From Candidatus Desulfaltia sp. (GTDB lineage Bacteria; Desulfobacterota; Desulfobacteria; Desulfobacterales; ETH-SRB1): 59,791 nucleotides of DNA. The notes beneath the pieces were generated by a model that was not told where the DNA came from, did not search any database, and saw only the letters and a list, made by a program, of their open reading frames with translations. Within the stretch, counting starts at the first letter, position 1. Each line of letters opens with the position of its first letter. The stretch spans positions 1-59,791 of the forward strand of contig JAUSPN010000021.1 in the NCBI GenBank assembly GCA_030656555.1. The letters run 5' to 3'. A program made the translations under genes and the position numbers. Below, one piece after another: positions 37,982 through 47,032 of the stretch.

Positions 37982-39535
37982 TTAAACAGGAATATTCCCA
38001 TGTTTTTTGGGAGGCCTGCTTTCCCGCTTGCTGCACATAATCTCAAAAGCATCTATTAAACGGGGCCTTGTTTCTGAAGGAACAATCACAGCATCAATAT
38101 AGCCCCTGGTTGCCGCGCAATAAGGGTTTGAAAAAAGATCCTCATATTCTTCAATTTTTTCTTTGCGCATTGCAACAGGATCTTCGGCAGACTTGATCAC
38201 TCTACGATGAATGATATTAGCCGCTCCACCGGCTCCCATTACGGCAATTTCAGCGCCCGGCCACGCAAAGGCCATGTCTGCGCCCAGATGTTTTGAAGAC
38301 ATCGCAATATAGGCTCCTCCGTAATCCTTGCGGGTAATGAGAAGCATCTTCGGAACCGTTGCCTCTGAATAACACCAGAGCAGCTTTGCTCCGTGACGGA
38401 TAATTCCTCCCCATTCCTGCTGACTTCCGGGAAGATAACCCGGCACATCGGCTATGGTCAGTATCGGGATGTTAAAGGAGTCGCAAAAACGTATAAACCG
38501 CGTAGCCTTGTCCGAAGCGTCAATATCAAGGCATCCGGCTAAGACCTTGGGCTGATTCGCGATAATGCCTATGCTTCTCTTGTTGAGCCTGGCAAAACAT
38601 ACTATTATATTTTTAGCATAATGCTCATGCGGCTCAAAAATCTCACCATTATCAACAATCGAACATATAACATCCTTCATGTCATAGGATTGACTTGGAT
38701 TGCCGGGAATAATTGTATTAAGAGCCTGATCTGTCCTGGCAGGGCTGTCTCCTGTCTCCACTAAAGGCGGATCCTCCATGTTGTTTGACGGCAGATATGA
38801 AAGGAGTTGTTTTATTTTATTTATGGCGTCTTCATCGTTTTCACCTGCAAAATGGGCAACCCCGCTTTTTTCATTGTGCGTCATGGCCCCGCCTAGCTCC
38901 TCAAATGTAATTTCTTCTCCTGTAACGGACTTTATAACCTCAGGACCGGTAATAAACATATAGCTGCTGCCCTTTACCATGAAAACAAAGTCGGTCATGG
39001 CTGGCGAATAAACCGCTCCTCCGGCTGTGGGCCCCATAATCGCCGAAATCTGTGGGATAACTCCGGAACCGGCTGAATTTCGAAAAAAGATCTCGCCATA
39101 TCCTGAAAGGGCATCAATCCCCTCCTGTATCCTTGCCCCTCCTGAATCGTTAATGCCCACAAAAGGCACCCCTGCCTTGAGAGCAAGATCCATGACCTTG
39201 CATATCTTTTTCGCGTGCATTTCACCCAAACTGCCGGCTCTGGATGTAAAATCCTGTGAAAAAGCAAACACATGCCTTCCATTAACAAGGCCATGACCTG
39301 TTATTACGCCGTCAGATGGAATTTCGACTTTTTCCATGCCGAAATTTACGCACCTGTGCGCAACAAACATGTCGATCTCACGAAATGTACCAGGATCAAA
39401 TAAATGATTTAATCTCTCCCTGGCTGTCAGCTTCCCTTTCTCATGCTGGTTCGCAACCGCCTTCTCACCGCCCATCTTCAGGATTTTTTCTTCCATCTCC
39501 CTTAGATGCTTTATTTTATCTTCAACAATCCCCAT
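37982..39535 (-). CDS. mmdA: methylmalonyl-CoA carboxyltransferase (acyl-CoA carboxylase beta / MmdA family)
   Basis: Carboxyltransferase subunit acting on propionyl-CoA/methylmalonyl-CoA. The 517-residue protein has both crotonase-fold halves: ARERLNHLFDPGTFREID, SQDFTSRAGSLGEMHAKKI, GINDSGGARIQEGIDALSGY, GPTAGGAVYSPAMTDFVFMV in the N-terminal half and IANQPKVLAGCLDIDASDKA, ADVPGYLPGSQQEWGGIIRHGAKLL (seen in pieces) and RKDYGGAYIAMSSKHLGADM in the C-terminal half. In this context it probably works with the biotin-carrying PycB/OadA gene as a transcarboxylase rather than a sodium-pump decarboxylase, since no OadB/MmdB is present. Confidence 0.93.
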   Translation of the reverse strand: MGIVEDKIKHLREMEEKILKMGGEKAVANQHEKGKLTARERLNHLFDPGTFREIDMFVAHRCVNFGMEKVEIPSDGVITGHGLVNGRHVFAFSQDFTSRAGSLGEMHAKKICKVMDLALKAGVPFVGINDSGGARIQEGIDALSGYGEIFFRNSAGSGVIPQISAIMGPTAGGAVYSPAMTDFVFMVKGSSYMFITGPEVIKSVTGEEITFEELGGAMTHNEKSGVAHFAGENDEDAINKIKQLLSYLPSNNMEDPPLVETGDSPARTDQALNTIIPGNPSQSYDMKDVICSIVDNGEIFEPHEHYAKNIIVCFARLNKRSIGIIANQPKVLAGCLDIDASDKATRFIRFCDSFNIPILTIADVPGYLPGSQQEWGGIIRHGAKLLWCYSEATVPKMLLITRKDYGGAYIAMSSKHLGADMAFAWPGAEIAVMGAGGAANIIHRRVIKSAEDPVAMRKEKIEEYEDLFSNPYCAATRGYIDAVIVPSETRPRLIDAFEIMCSKRESRPPKKHGNIPV

Positions 39536-39576
39536 TATTTATTCCCTTTCATTTACCACAATCTGAATATTTTTTA

Positions 39577-39780
39577 TATTTTACCACAGAGAGCACGGAG
39601 AACACAGTAGTAACCGTTCACGGTTGTCGGTTCACAGTTCACAGTTTTTTCAGTAAACCATGCGACGATTGAAGCGTTTTGGATATTGGTTTTAACCGTA
39701 AACCGACAACTGTAAACCGTGAACAATAACTTTTTTATATATTTTTCTCTCTGCGTTCTCTGTGTGCTCAGTGGTTTAAA
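39577..39780. repeat. C-type palindrome with nested A-type palindrome
   Basis: Outer arms ACCACAGAGAGCACGGAGA (39578-39596) and TCTCTGCGTTCTCTGTGTGC...GTGGT (39751-39775) enclose a complete A-type element: GTAACCGTTCACGGTTGTCG (39610-39629) facing CCGACAACTGTAAACCGTG (39702-39720). The outer right arm runs into the meaB stop codon. Confidence 0.85.
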
Positions 39781-40748
39781 AGACCAAGCAGCTTTTGCGC
39801 CGCATTTGTTGGAGCGATTAAGCCTTTTTCCACTTCTCTTTTCATCTTCGGCAGCATCCTTTTAACATCGGGATTATTATAAAACCGCTCTTTCAGCCCT
39901 TCATCCAGCAAAGACCACATCCAGTCAACAGCCTGTTTTTTCCGTTTTGATTCCAGTTCGCCTGTAGCAGTAAGCCTTTGCCTATGATCTAAAACAGCCT
40001 TCCATATATCTTCAACACCTGTCATTTCAAGGGCGCTGCACGTCAAAACAGGAGGCGTCCAGGTCGGAGATGCCGGGCTCAATAAATGCAGGGCGATTTC
40101 ATACTCTTTTTTCGCCTTTTTTACTCTTTCGATATTATCACCGTCTGCCTTGTTTATAACTATGGCGTCAGCCAGCTCTGAAATCCCTTTTTTGATCCCC
40201 TGAAGTTCATCTCCTGCCCCTGCCAGCATAAGAACCAGAAAAAAATCTACCATTGATGCCACGGCGGTTTCAGACTGACCCACCCCGACCGTTTCAACGA
40301 TGATTACATCAAAGCCGGCTGCTTCGCATACAAGCATTGTCTCTCTGGTTTTTCTCGCAACCCCTCCCAGGATGCCTCCTGATGGAGATGGGCGGATAAA
40401 TGCTTTTTCCTCAACAGACAGCCTTTCCATTCTGGTCTTGTCCGCCAGAATACTCCCTCCGCTCCTTGTGCTGCTCGGATCAACTGCAAGAACAGCCACC
40501 CGGCTCCCCTTCTTGACAAGGGGCATGCCAAGACTTTCAATAAAAGTGCTTTTACCCGCGCCCGGAACCCCTGTTATACCCAGCCGCACAGCCTTACCTG
40601 TATAAGGAAGCAGGCTGTCGATAATGGTCCTTGCCAAATCCTGATGGGACGCAAGAGAGCTTTCAATCAGCGTAATAGTCTTTGCAAGTACAGGCCTGTC
40701 CCGCTTCAGCACCCCCTGAATATAATATTGAGAATTATCTGCAATCAT
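39768..40748 (-). CDS. meaB: methylmalonyl-CoA mutase-associated GTPase MeaB
   Basis: G-protein chaperone that guards cobalamin loading of methylmalonyl-CoA mutase. The 326-residue protein has the G1 P-loop GVPGAGKSTFIESLG (near 59-73), VDPSSTRSGGSILADKTRM, the G3 region VIIVETVGVGQSET (near 158-171) and G4 NKADGDN. It lies directly downstream of the mutase. The last codons and stop (LNH) overlap a C-type repeat arm. Confidence 0.96.
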   Translation of the reverse strand: MIADNSQYYIQGVLKRDRPVLAKTITLIESSLASHQDLARTIIDSLLPYTGKAVRLGITGVPGAGKSTFIESLGMPLVKKGSRVAVLAVDPSSTRSGGSILADKTRMERLSVEEKAFIRPSPSGGILGGVARKTRETMLVCEAAGFDVIIVETVGVGQSETAVASMVDFFLVLMLAGAGDELQGIKKGISELADAIVINKADGDNIERVKKAKKEYEIALHLLSPASPTWTPPVLTCSALEMTGVEDIWKAVLDHRQRLTATGELESKRKKQAVDWMWSLLDEGLKERFYNNPDVKRMLPKMKREVEKGLIAPTNAAQKLLGLLNH

Positions 40749-40786
40749 TTTTTAGTATTTAAATTTAACCATTAACCCTTTTTTAT

Positions 40787-40966
40787 CACCGCAGAGCCGC
40801 AGAGAACGCTGAGAAATTTATTCTTTTAAATTGTCGTGAGAGGCGACAATTTAAAAAATCAACCTGTTTAATAACAATCTTAACAATGCGTTTCTTTTTG
40901 TTTTCCGTCCTCTCAACGGAAAACAAAAAAACTCTTAATCTTTGCGTTCTTTGCGGCTCTGCGGTA
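40787..40966. repeat. C-type palindromic element E1 with two invariant-loop hairpins
   Basis: Outer arms ACCGCAGAGCCGCAGAGAAC (from 40788) and GTTCTTTGCGGCTCTGCGGT (to 40966). Inside: a 13-bp perfect stem TTTTAAATTGTCG (40824-40836)/40844-40856 with loop TGAGAGG (40837-40843), and a 14-bp perfect stem TTTTTGTTTTCCGT (40895-40908)/40916-40929 with loop CCTCTCA (40909-40915). The right arm encodes the C-terminus of the mutase. Confidence 0.9.
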
Positions 40967-43106
40967 AAATATATTTTTTTGCATTTTTCTCCAAAACATT
41001 CAGCGTCTTATTTGCCGACTCAGTCAAAACCGTTCCAGGACCGAATATCCCTTTTACGCCTGCATTATAAAGAAAATCATAATCACCGGGCGGGATTACC
41101 CCTCCGACAAAGACAATAATATTCCCGGCGCCTTTCTTTTTCAAGGCATCTATAAGCTGCGGAACAAGAATTTTATGGCCCGCGGCAAGGCTTGAGACTC
41201 CCACAACGTGCACATCATTCTCAACAGCAATGTTTGCGGCTTCCTCCGGAGTCTGAAACATGGGGCTGATATCCACATCAAATCCAAAGTCGGCATAGGC
41301 TGTGGCAACAACTTTAATCCCTCGATCATGACCGTCCTGCCCCATTTTTGTAACAAGTATTCTCGGCCTTCTCCCTTCTTTTTCCATAAATGCCTTGGTT
41401 CTTTTCCTGATCGAAGCGATTATTTCGCTGTCTCCATATTCAGCGGAATAAACCCCTGATATGCACTGGTTTGTGGCCACATAACGCCCAAAAACCTTTT
41501 CCATGGCATACGTGATCTCTCCAACTGTTGCCCTTGCTCTAACAGCGGGAATGCATACTTCAAGGAGGTTCCCTCCGGATTCAGCACATTTCGTAACAGC
41601 CTCAAGAGCCTTTTCCACAACAGCAAAATCCCGTTTTGCCTTTATCTCTTCTAATCTTGCGACCTGCTCGTCGCGAACTGAGTCTAAAACCTCCAAAACA
41701 TCAAGAGGGTCTTCTTCCTCTATCCGGTATTTATTTACACCAACAATAACATCCTTGCCCTGGTCTATCCACGCCTGCTTTCTGGCTGCTGATTCCTCTA
41801 TTCTCATCTTCGGCATACCGGATTCTATAGCCGCGGCCATTCCTCCCAGATCCTCCACCTCCTTAATGATCTTTTTAGCCTCCTGGATTATTCCATGGGT
41901 CAAAGCTTCCACATAATATGAACCGCCAAGCGGATCAACCACATGACATATCTGGGATTCTTCCTGAACTATCAACTGGGTATTTCTGGCGATCCTGGCG
42001 GAAAAATCGGTGGGAAGACCCACGGCCTCGTCAAAAGAGTTGGTGTGAAGTGACTGGGTCCCTCCCAGAACAGCGGACATACATTCAAGGGTTGTGCGTA
42101 TGATATTATTATAAGGGTCCTGCTGAGTCAGGCTCCATCCTGAAGTCTGGCAATGGGTCCTGAGTATGAGAGATTTGGGATTTTTCGGGTTAAACCGGCC
42201 TACGATCTCCGCCCATAAAAAACGGGCAGCCCTTAACATGGCAATATCCATGAAAAAGTTCATCCCTATGCCGAAGAAAAAGGAAAGACGCGGAGCAAAA
42301 GTATCGATATCCAGTCCCGCAGCAAGGGCTGCTTTTACATATTCCAGCCCGTCGGCTAATGTAAAGGCTGTTTGAAGAACCGAATCCGCTCCCGCCTCCA
42401 TCATGTGGTAACCGCTTATGCTGACTGTATTGTATTTTGGCATATTTTTCGAGCAGTACTTGATAATATCTGAAACTATCCGCATGGAGGGTTTTGGAGG
42501 ATATATATATGTGTTTCTTGTCAGATATTCCTTTAAGATATCGTTTTGAATAGTGCCCTTTAACTTATCTGCAGATACGCCCTGCTCTTCAGCAGCAACT
42601 ATATATCCTGCCAAAACAGGCAGCACAGCGCCGTTCATGGTCATGGAAACAGACATCTCATCCAAGGGGATCTGATCGAAAAGGATTTTCATATCCTCTA
42701 CAGAATCAATTGCCACGCCGGCCTTTCCAATATCCCCCACTACCCTTGGATGATCCGAATCATAACCCCTGTGAGTGGCCAGATCAAAAGCCACTGAAAG
42801 CCCTTTCTGGCCTGCGGCAAGGTTTTTCCTGTAAAACTCATTAGACTCCTTTGCCGTAGAAAAACCGGCATACTGGCGGATAGTCCACGGCCGGCCGGCA
42901 TACATGGTGGCTCTCACTCCACGGGTATAAGGAGCAAGCCCGGGGAATGTATTCATGGATTCAAGCCCTTCCACGTCTTCGGCAGTGTAAAGTGGTTTTA
43001 CCGGTATGCCTTCAGGTGTCATCCAGTCAAGCGAGTCAACAGCTTTTCCCCTTAGCTCCTTCTCCGCAAGCTCAGTCCATTTCTCTTTGTCCGAACGTAT
43101 AGCCAT
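40935..43106 (-). CDS. scpA: methylmalonyl-CoA mutase (fused catalytic and cobalamin-binding domains)
   Basis: Adenosylcobalamin enzyme that interconverts succinyl-CoA and methylmalonyl-CoA. The 723-residue single chain has the TIM-barrel substrate domain ([80 protein letters not shown]) and a C-terminal B12 domain with the cobalt-ligand motif GQDGHDRG, followed by SSLAAGH and GGVIPPGD. Its final residues (PQSRKERKD) and stop are encoded by the arm of the C-type palindrome. Forms an operon with meaB; epimerase lies upstream. Confidence 0.97.
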   Translation of the reverse strand: MAIRSDKEKWTELAEKELRGKAVDSLDWMTPEGIPVKPLYTAEDVEGLESMNTFPGLAPYTRGVRATMYAGRPWTIRQYAGFSTAKESNEFYRKNLAAGQKGLSVAFDLATHRGYDSDHPRVVGDIGKAGVAIDSVEDMKILFDQIPLDEMSVSMTMNGAVLPVLAGYIVAAEEQGVSADKLKGTIQNDILKEYLTRNTYIYPPKPSMRIVSDIIKYCSKNMPKYNTVSISGYHMMEAGADSVLQTAFTLADGLEYVKAALAAGLDIDTFAPRLSFFFGIGMNFFMDIAMLRAARFLWAEIVGRFNPKNPKSLILRTHCQTSGWSLTQQDPYNNIIRTTLECMSAVLGGTQSLHTNSFDEAVGLPTDFSARIARNTQLIVQEESQICHVVDPLGGSYYVEALTHGIIQEAKKIIKEVEDLGGMAAAIESGMPKMRIEESAARKQAWIDQGKDVIVGVNKYRIEEEDPLDVLEVLDSVRDEQVARLEEIKAKRDFAVVEKALEAVTKCAESGGNLLEVCIPAVRARATVGEITYAMEKVFGRYVATNQCISGVYSAEYGDSEIIASIRKRTKAFMEKEGRRPRILVTKMGQDGHDRGIKVVATAYADFGFDVDISPMFQTPEEAANIAVENDVHVVGVSSLAAGHKILVPQLIDALKKKGAGNIIVFVGGVIPPGDYDFLYNAGVKGIFGPGTVLTESANKTLNVLEKNAKKYILPQSRKERKD

Positions 43107-43128
43107 AATCTAATCCCTTTTACGGGGT

Positions 43129-43255
43129 TCACGGTTCACGGTTCACGGTTTACGGTTTCTGGTTCTCATGACTTTTGATGCCCGCCACATATATTCCAGC
43201 ATTCCAGTATTCCAATCCCCTAATCCTTAACACCTAACACTTAACACCTAACACC
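43129..43255. repeat. GGTTCAC tandem plus TAACACC/TTAATCC heptamer tracts
   Basis: GGTTCAC-like units at 43129-43165 followed by AATCCCCTAATCCTTAACAC and TAACACT/TAACACC heptamers to 43255. The tract runs up to the epimerase stop codon. Similar TAACACC units are at 57901-57940. Confidence 0.7.
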
Positions 43256-43656
43256 TATCTCTCACACAATTCAACCAAAACCCCGTTTGTTGCTTTTGGG
43301 TGCAGAAAAGCTATTTTTGCGCCTCCTGCGCCTTTTCTCGGTTTTTCATCAACAAGTCTTACACCTTTTTCCTTTAATTCTTTTAAAGCCTCTTCTATGT
43401 TTTCAACACGCAAGGCAATGTGATGTATCCCTTCTCCCCTCTTTTCCAGATATTTCCCTATAGGCCCATCAGGGTCGGTAGTTTCAAGCAGCTCGATCTC
43501 ACTTTCTCCGATCGGAAAAAAAGTGGTAATAACCTTCTCCTCTGCCATTGCTTCAGAGTCTTCGAGCCAAAGTCCAAGGACATCGCCCCAGAATTTTTTC
43601 CCCTTGGTTATGCTCTTTACCGCTATCCCGAGATGATCAATCTTCAACACTTTCAT
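43255..43656 (-). CDS. mce: methylmalonyl-CoA epimerase
   Basis: Interconverts (R)- and (S)-methylmalonyl-CoA. The 133-residue protein is a vicinal-oxygen-chelate fold enzyme: two beta-alpha-beta repeats with metal ligands His in IDHLGIAVKS (near residue 8), IHHIALRV (near 77) and Glu in VLVELCER at the C-terminus. Completes the succinyl-CoA to propionyl-CoA pathway of the neighbouring genes. ATG is preceded by AAGGAG. Confidence 0.95.
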   Translation of the reverse strand: MKVLKIDHLGIAVKSITKGKKFWGDVLGLWLEDSEAMAEEKVITTFFPIGESEIELLETTDPDGPIGKYLEKRGEGIHHIALRVENIEEALKELKEKGVRLVDEKPRKGAGGAKIAFLHPKATNGVLVELCER

Positions 43657-43675
43657 AAAATCTCCTTTTTAATAG

Positions 43676-43968
43676 TTCAGGGTTCAAGGTTCAAGGGTTT
43701 TGAAAGATGAACATCGAACATTGAACATTGAACGTCGAATAATGATGTCGCTCCGCTCCTCAAATTATTCTAAAATCGAATGAAAAAACAAACACCCAAT
43801 ACCGAACAGTAAGCAGCTATTTCTGTGTTTCCCTGAGTTCTTTTTTTCCCATTCAACATTCGATGTTGGACGTTCGATGTTGGACGTTCGATGTTGGACG
43901 TTCGATGTTGGACGTTCATTTTTTTTCAATCCCTTAATCCCCTAATCCTTAATCCTCTAATCCCTCAA
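43676..43968. repeat. GAACATT heptamer arms and 14-bp tandem (CGATGTTGGACGTT)x4, plus TTAATCC tract
   Basis: The 308-bp gap between mce and the aminotransferase holds: GGTTCAAGG units (43678-43697), GAACATT-like heptamers (43709-43740), then a facing arm ending in four exact 14-bp repeats CGATGTTGGACGTT (43861-43916), and a TTAATCC tract (43927-43965). No gene. Confidence 0.85.
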
Positions 43969-45149
43969 TTTTTATACCTGTCCATCGCCCTCTTAAACCC
44001 GGGCATAGAATTAATTATAGTTTTATCATCCACACAAAATGCGATCCTGAAATGACCCGGGCCGCCGAAACCACTTCCCGGAACAGTAAGAATCAATTCA
44101 TCCTGAAGTGTTTTTACAAATTTTACATCATCAGGAACCGGGGTTTTGGGAAAGAGATAAAAAGCGCCGGACGGCTTGGTAAACTCATATCCGCAATCAG
44201 CAAGACCGTCACACAGCAGGTCTCTTTTCCTGGCGTATTCGGATATATCCACGCTTATACCCTGCAACGATCCGACTACACGCTGCATAAAGGCAGGCGC
44301 ATTTACAAATCCTAAAATTCTGTTGGCAAGGGCTATGCCGCCAAATAAATCATCCTTACAGGCGGCAGCCGGATTAATTGCAACAAATCCTATCCGCTCC
44401 CCGGGAATGGAAAGATCCTTGGAATACGAACTGGCTATTACAGTTTCGTTGTAGCAGGAAAATATGCTTGGCACATCAAGGCCGTCATAAACAATCTTCC
44501 TGTATGGTTCATCAGATATAAGATAGATAGTCCTGTTTAACGATCTGCTCTTTTCGTTTAAAATTGCGCCCAGCTCGTTCAGGCTTTGCCTGGAATATAC
44601 CTGCCCTGTGGGATTGTTAGGAGAATTTATCAGAACCGCTTTGGTCTTTTCATTTATCGCAAAAGAAATCGCATTAACATCCAGGGAAAAGTCAGGATTT
44701 GTAGGCACCGTCTTCAAGACCCCTCCGTGGTTGTCAGCGTAAAAATTATACTCAACAAAACAAGGTGCCGGCGTAATAACCTCATCGCCTGGATCAAGTA
44801 TGGCCTTGAGAATAACATTTAAAGCTCCTGCTGCTCCGCATGTCATGATAATCTCATTTGCAGAAATTTTTGTCTTCTGCTCCACGGAAAGATAATCGGC
44901 AACAGCCTTTCGAACATTCGGATATCCTGTATTGGGCATATAGGCATGATGTCCGGTTCCAGACGCATTAGCAGTCTTGATTAAAACCTTTCTGAAATCT
45001 TCAGGAGGCTGAAGGTTTGGATTCCCCAGGCTGAAATCAAATATCCTGTCAGCGCCGTGCTCTGCCTTAAGACGCGCGCCCTCTTCAAACATCTTCCGTA
45101 TCCAGGACGACTTTGACAGCATTATTTCAATCTTTTTCGCTATAGCCAT
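43965..45149 (-). CDS. PLP-dependent class I/II aminotransferase
   Basis: Fold-type I aminotransferase of 394 residues. Visible signatures: FDFSLGNPNLQPP near the start, CGAAGALNVILKAILDPGDEV, the substrate/cofactor motif INSPNNPTGQVYS, SDEPYRKIVYDG, and the PLP-binding lysine in SSYSKDLSIPGERIGF. The Arg that binds the substrate carboxylate is near the C-terminus in GHFRIAFC. The specific amino acid cannot be told from sequence. Apparently monocistronic; repeats lie on both sides. Confidence 0.92.
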   Translation of the reverse strand: MAIAKKIEIMLSKSSWIRKMFEEGARLKAEHGADRIFDFSLGNPNLQPPEDFRKVLIKTANASGTGHHAYMPNTGYPNVRKAVADYLSVEQKTKISANEIIMTCGAAGALNVILKAILDPGDEVITPAPCFVEYNFYADNHGGVLKTVPTNPDFSLDVNAISFAINEKTKAVLINSPNNPTGQVYSRQSLNELGAILNEKSRSLNRTIYLISDEPYRKIVYDGLDVPSIFSCYNETVIASSYSKDLSIPGERIGFVAINPAAACKDDLFGGIALANRILGFVNAPAFMQRVVGSLQGISVDISEYARKRDLLCDGLADCGYEFTKPSGAFYLFPKTPVPDDVKFVKTLQDELILTVPGSGFGGPGHFRIAFCVDDKTIINSMPGFKRAMDRYKN

Positions 45150-45189
45150 AATAAGCTCTCCTGTTATTTAAGATTTTCGCTGATAATTA

Positions 45190-45541
45190 ACCGCAGAGCC
45201 GCAGAGGACGCTGAGGTTAAAGATTTTTTTGTTTTCCGTTGAGAGGACGGAAAACAAAAAGAACCATCTGAAAACTGGATTCCTCATTTAATTCGTTCAC
45301 TATTCTTACTATGCCATCCCGCATAAGGGGCACATTGAAATTCAGGATCAAGCAGTCCCGGGTCAAGCGCTTTATGTACCTCTATTATAGCCGCCCCAAT
45401 AGTTTTACTGCTTAATTCGCTTATATCTATTATGATTCAGTCAGTCAGCATGTTTTAAAAGGTTGTTTTTTTTCTTTCTGCCCTCTCAGCAGAAAGGAAA
45501 AAGGGTACTTCTACCTCTGCGCCCTTTGCGACTCTGCGGTG
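45190..45541. repeat. C-type palindromic element E2 with two invariant-loop hairpins and a GxxExxY remnant
   Basis: Outer arms ACCGCAGAGCCGCAGAGGAC (45190) and GCGACTCTGCGGT (to 45541). First hairpin: 14-bp stem TTTTTGTTTTCCGT (45226-45239)/45247-45260, loop TGAGAGG (45240-45246). Second: stem ending CTTTCTGC (45468-45481)/45489-45502 with one G-T pair, loop CCTCTCA (45482-45488). The ~205 bp between the hairpins hold a GxxExxY gene remnant. Confidence 0.9.
45340..45437 (-). pseudogene. remnant of a GxxExxY (PDDEXK_3-like) gene
   Basis: On the minus strand the frame reads ISELSSKTIGAAIIEVHKAL then DPGLL, clearly matching ELSNKIIGAAIEVHRTLGPG of the intact gene at 51116, before degenerating. 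Only about 25 residues survive. It lies exactly between the two hairpins of element E2. Confidence 0.8.
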
Positions 45542-45558
45542 AATAATGGCAATTTTCG

Positions 45559-45777
45559 TTAAGCTTGTTCCACCGATTTTACCTCTGGAATAGATTTTTT
45601 TAATAACTGCTCAATCCCGTTTTTTAATGTCATCTGCGACATGGGGCATCCTGCGCATGCGCCCTTCAACCGCACTTTGACCACTCCGTCTTGAAAATCA
45701 ACAAACTCAACATCGCCGCCGTCAGCTTGTAACATAGGCCTGATTTTGTCTATTGTTTCCTTGATTTTTTCCTGCAC
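45559..45777 (-). CDS. NifU-like C-terminal domain Fe-S scaffold protein
   Basis: A 72-residue single-domain protein (NifU C-terminal/NFU fold) that assembles or carries Fe-S clusters. It has IRPMLQADGGDVEFVDF and the cluster-binding CAGCPMSQMTL (Cys-x-x-Cys near residues 41-44). Full-length for the stand-alone family. Start ATG at 45777 follows a run GGGGGAAA. Confidence 0.95.
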   Translation of the reverse strand: MQEKIKETIDKIRPMLQADGGDVEFVDFQDGVVKVRLKGACAGCPMSQMTLKNGIEQLLKKSIPEVKSVEQA

Positions 45778-45802
45778 AGTTTCCCCCTTTTATTAATTTT
45801 TT

Positions 45803-45885
45803 CACCGCAAAGCCGCAAAGAACGCAAAGATTAAGAGTTTTTAAAAAAAAACTTCTTTGCGTCCTCTGCGGCTCTGCGGTGAGAA
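45803..45885. repeat. C-type palindrome without hairpins
   Basis: CACCGCAAAGCCGCAAAGAAC faces (complement) TCCTCTGCGGCTCTGCGGTG, with only ~30 bp of A-rich spacer. Between NifU-C and tgt; an empty version of the E1-E3 elements. Confidence 0.85.
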
Positions 45886-45897
45886 ATCCCCGACCCC

Positions 45898-47013
45898 TTA
45901 ATCTCTGACACTTCTCATCCCATAAAAATCCTTCTTAAACACATCAAACTTATCATCAATTATGGCCTGCCGCATATTTTTCATAAGTCCGATATAATAA
46001 TGGATATTATGAATCGTGTTTAACCGGTAAGCAAGCAGTTCTTTGGACATATAAAGATGCCGCAGATAAGCTCTGGAATAATTGCTGCATGCATAACATT
46101 CGCATCCGGGCTCAACAGGCTTTGTGTCGGTTTTAAAACATGAATTGCAAATATTTATTGTACCGCTGGCAGTAAACAGTTGGCCGTTTCTGGCGTTTCT
46201 TGTGGGAATCACACAATCAAACATGTCCGCCCCAAGCGAGACAAGCTCTACAATATCTTCCGGAAAGCCGACACCCATGACATATTTCGGCTTTAAATCA
46301 GGCAGCCTGGGAAGTGTGAAATCGGCAATATCAAGCATTATGTCCTTTGGTTCGCCAACACTTAAACCGCCGACTGCATAACCGCTGAATCCAATATTCA
46401 AAAGATCATCAATCGATTCCGCTCGAAGATCCTTGAACATGCCGCCCTGCACAATTCCAAAAAGAGCATTATTTTCTTCGTTTTCCCAGCTCTGTTTACA
46501 TCTTTTTGACCATGACGTGGTAAGCTTTACGGCATCTCTGGCTGTTTCCATATCCGATGGATATGCAATGCAATTATCCAGGCACATAATAATATCAGAA
46601 CCAAGACAATTTTGTATCTCAACCGCCTTTTCAGGGGTCAGCATATGACTTGACCCGTCAATATGTGACTGGAATAAAACCCCCTCCTCACCTGGCTTGG
46701 ACAGCTTTGCAAGGGAAAACACCTGAAACCCGCCGCTGTCTGTTAAGATCGGCCCATTCCAGTTCATAAACTTATGAAGACCGGAAAAAAGATTTATCAC
46801 CTCGCATCCGGGCCTTAAGTACAAATGATAAGTATTCCCTAAAATTATCTGCGTACCTGCATCAAGCAGCTCTTCGGGCGACAGCGATTTTACACTTGCA
46901 AGTGTGCCCACAGGCATAAAAACAGGAGTCTCAATCGTGCCGTGAGATGTGTTTATAATCCCAGCTCGTGCTCGCGTTTCTTTTGATTCAGATGTTATCT
47001 TAAAATTAAACAT
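45898..47013 (-). CDS. tgt: queuine tRNA-ribosyltransferase
   Basis: Exchanges guanine for preQ1 at position 34 of Tyr, His, Asp and Asn tRNAs. The 371-residue protein has the catalytic aspartate in ILTDSGGFQVFSLAK (near 90-104), GIVQGGMFKDLR, VGGLSVGEP and the zinc site CNSC...CYAC with His in LRHLYMSKELL. QueA, the next step of queuosine synthesis, is 246 bp upstream in the same direction. Confidence 0.97.
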   Translation of the reverse strand: MFNFKITSESKETRARAGIINTSHGTIETPVFMPVGTLASVKSLSPEELLDAGTQIILGNTYHLYLRPGCEVINLFSGLHKFMNWNGPILTDSGGFQVFSLAKLSKPGEEGVLFQSHIDGSSHMLTPEKAVEIQNCLGSDIIMCLDNCIAYPSDMETARDAVKLTTSWSKRCKQSWENEENNALFGIVQGGMFKDLRAESIDDLLNIGFSGYAVGGLSVGEPKDIMLDIADFTLPRLPDLKPKYVMGVGFPEDIVELVSLGADMFDCVIPTRNARNGQLFTASGTINICNSCFKTDTKPVEPGCECYACSNYSRAYLRHLYMSKELLAYRLNTIHNIHYYIGLMKNMRQAIIDDKFDVFKKDFYGMRSVRD

Positions 47014-47032
47014 CGTTCATTTTTTATTTTTT

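Noticed and set aside
42000-43106. Cobalamin riboswitch upstream of the mutase or meaB
   Set aside because: The leader regions contain only repeats; no B12-box-like sequence seen.
43861-43916. Four 14-bp repeats as a CRISPR or phage attachment site
   Set aside because: Perfect contiguous tandem without spacers, no integrase or tRNA nearby.
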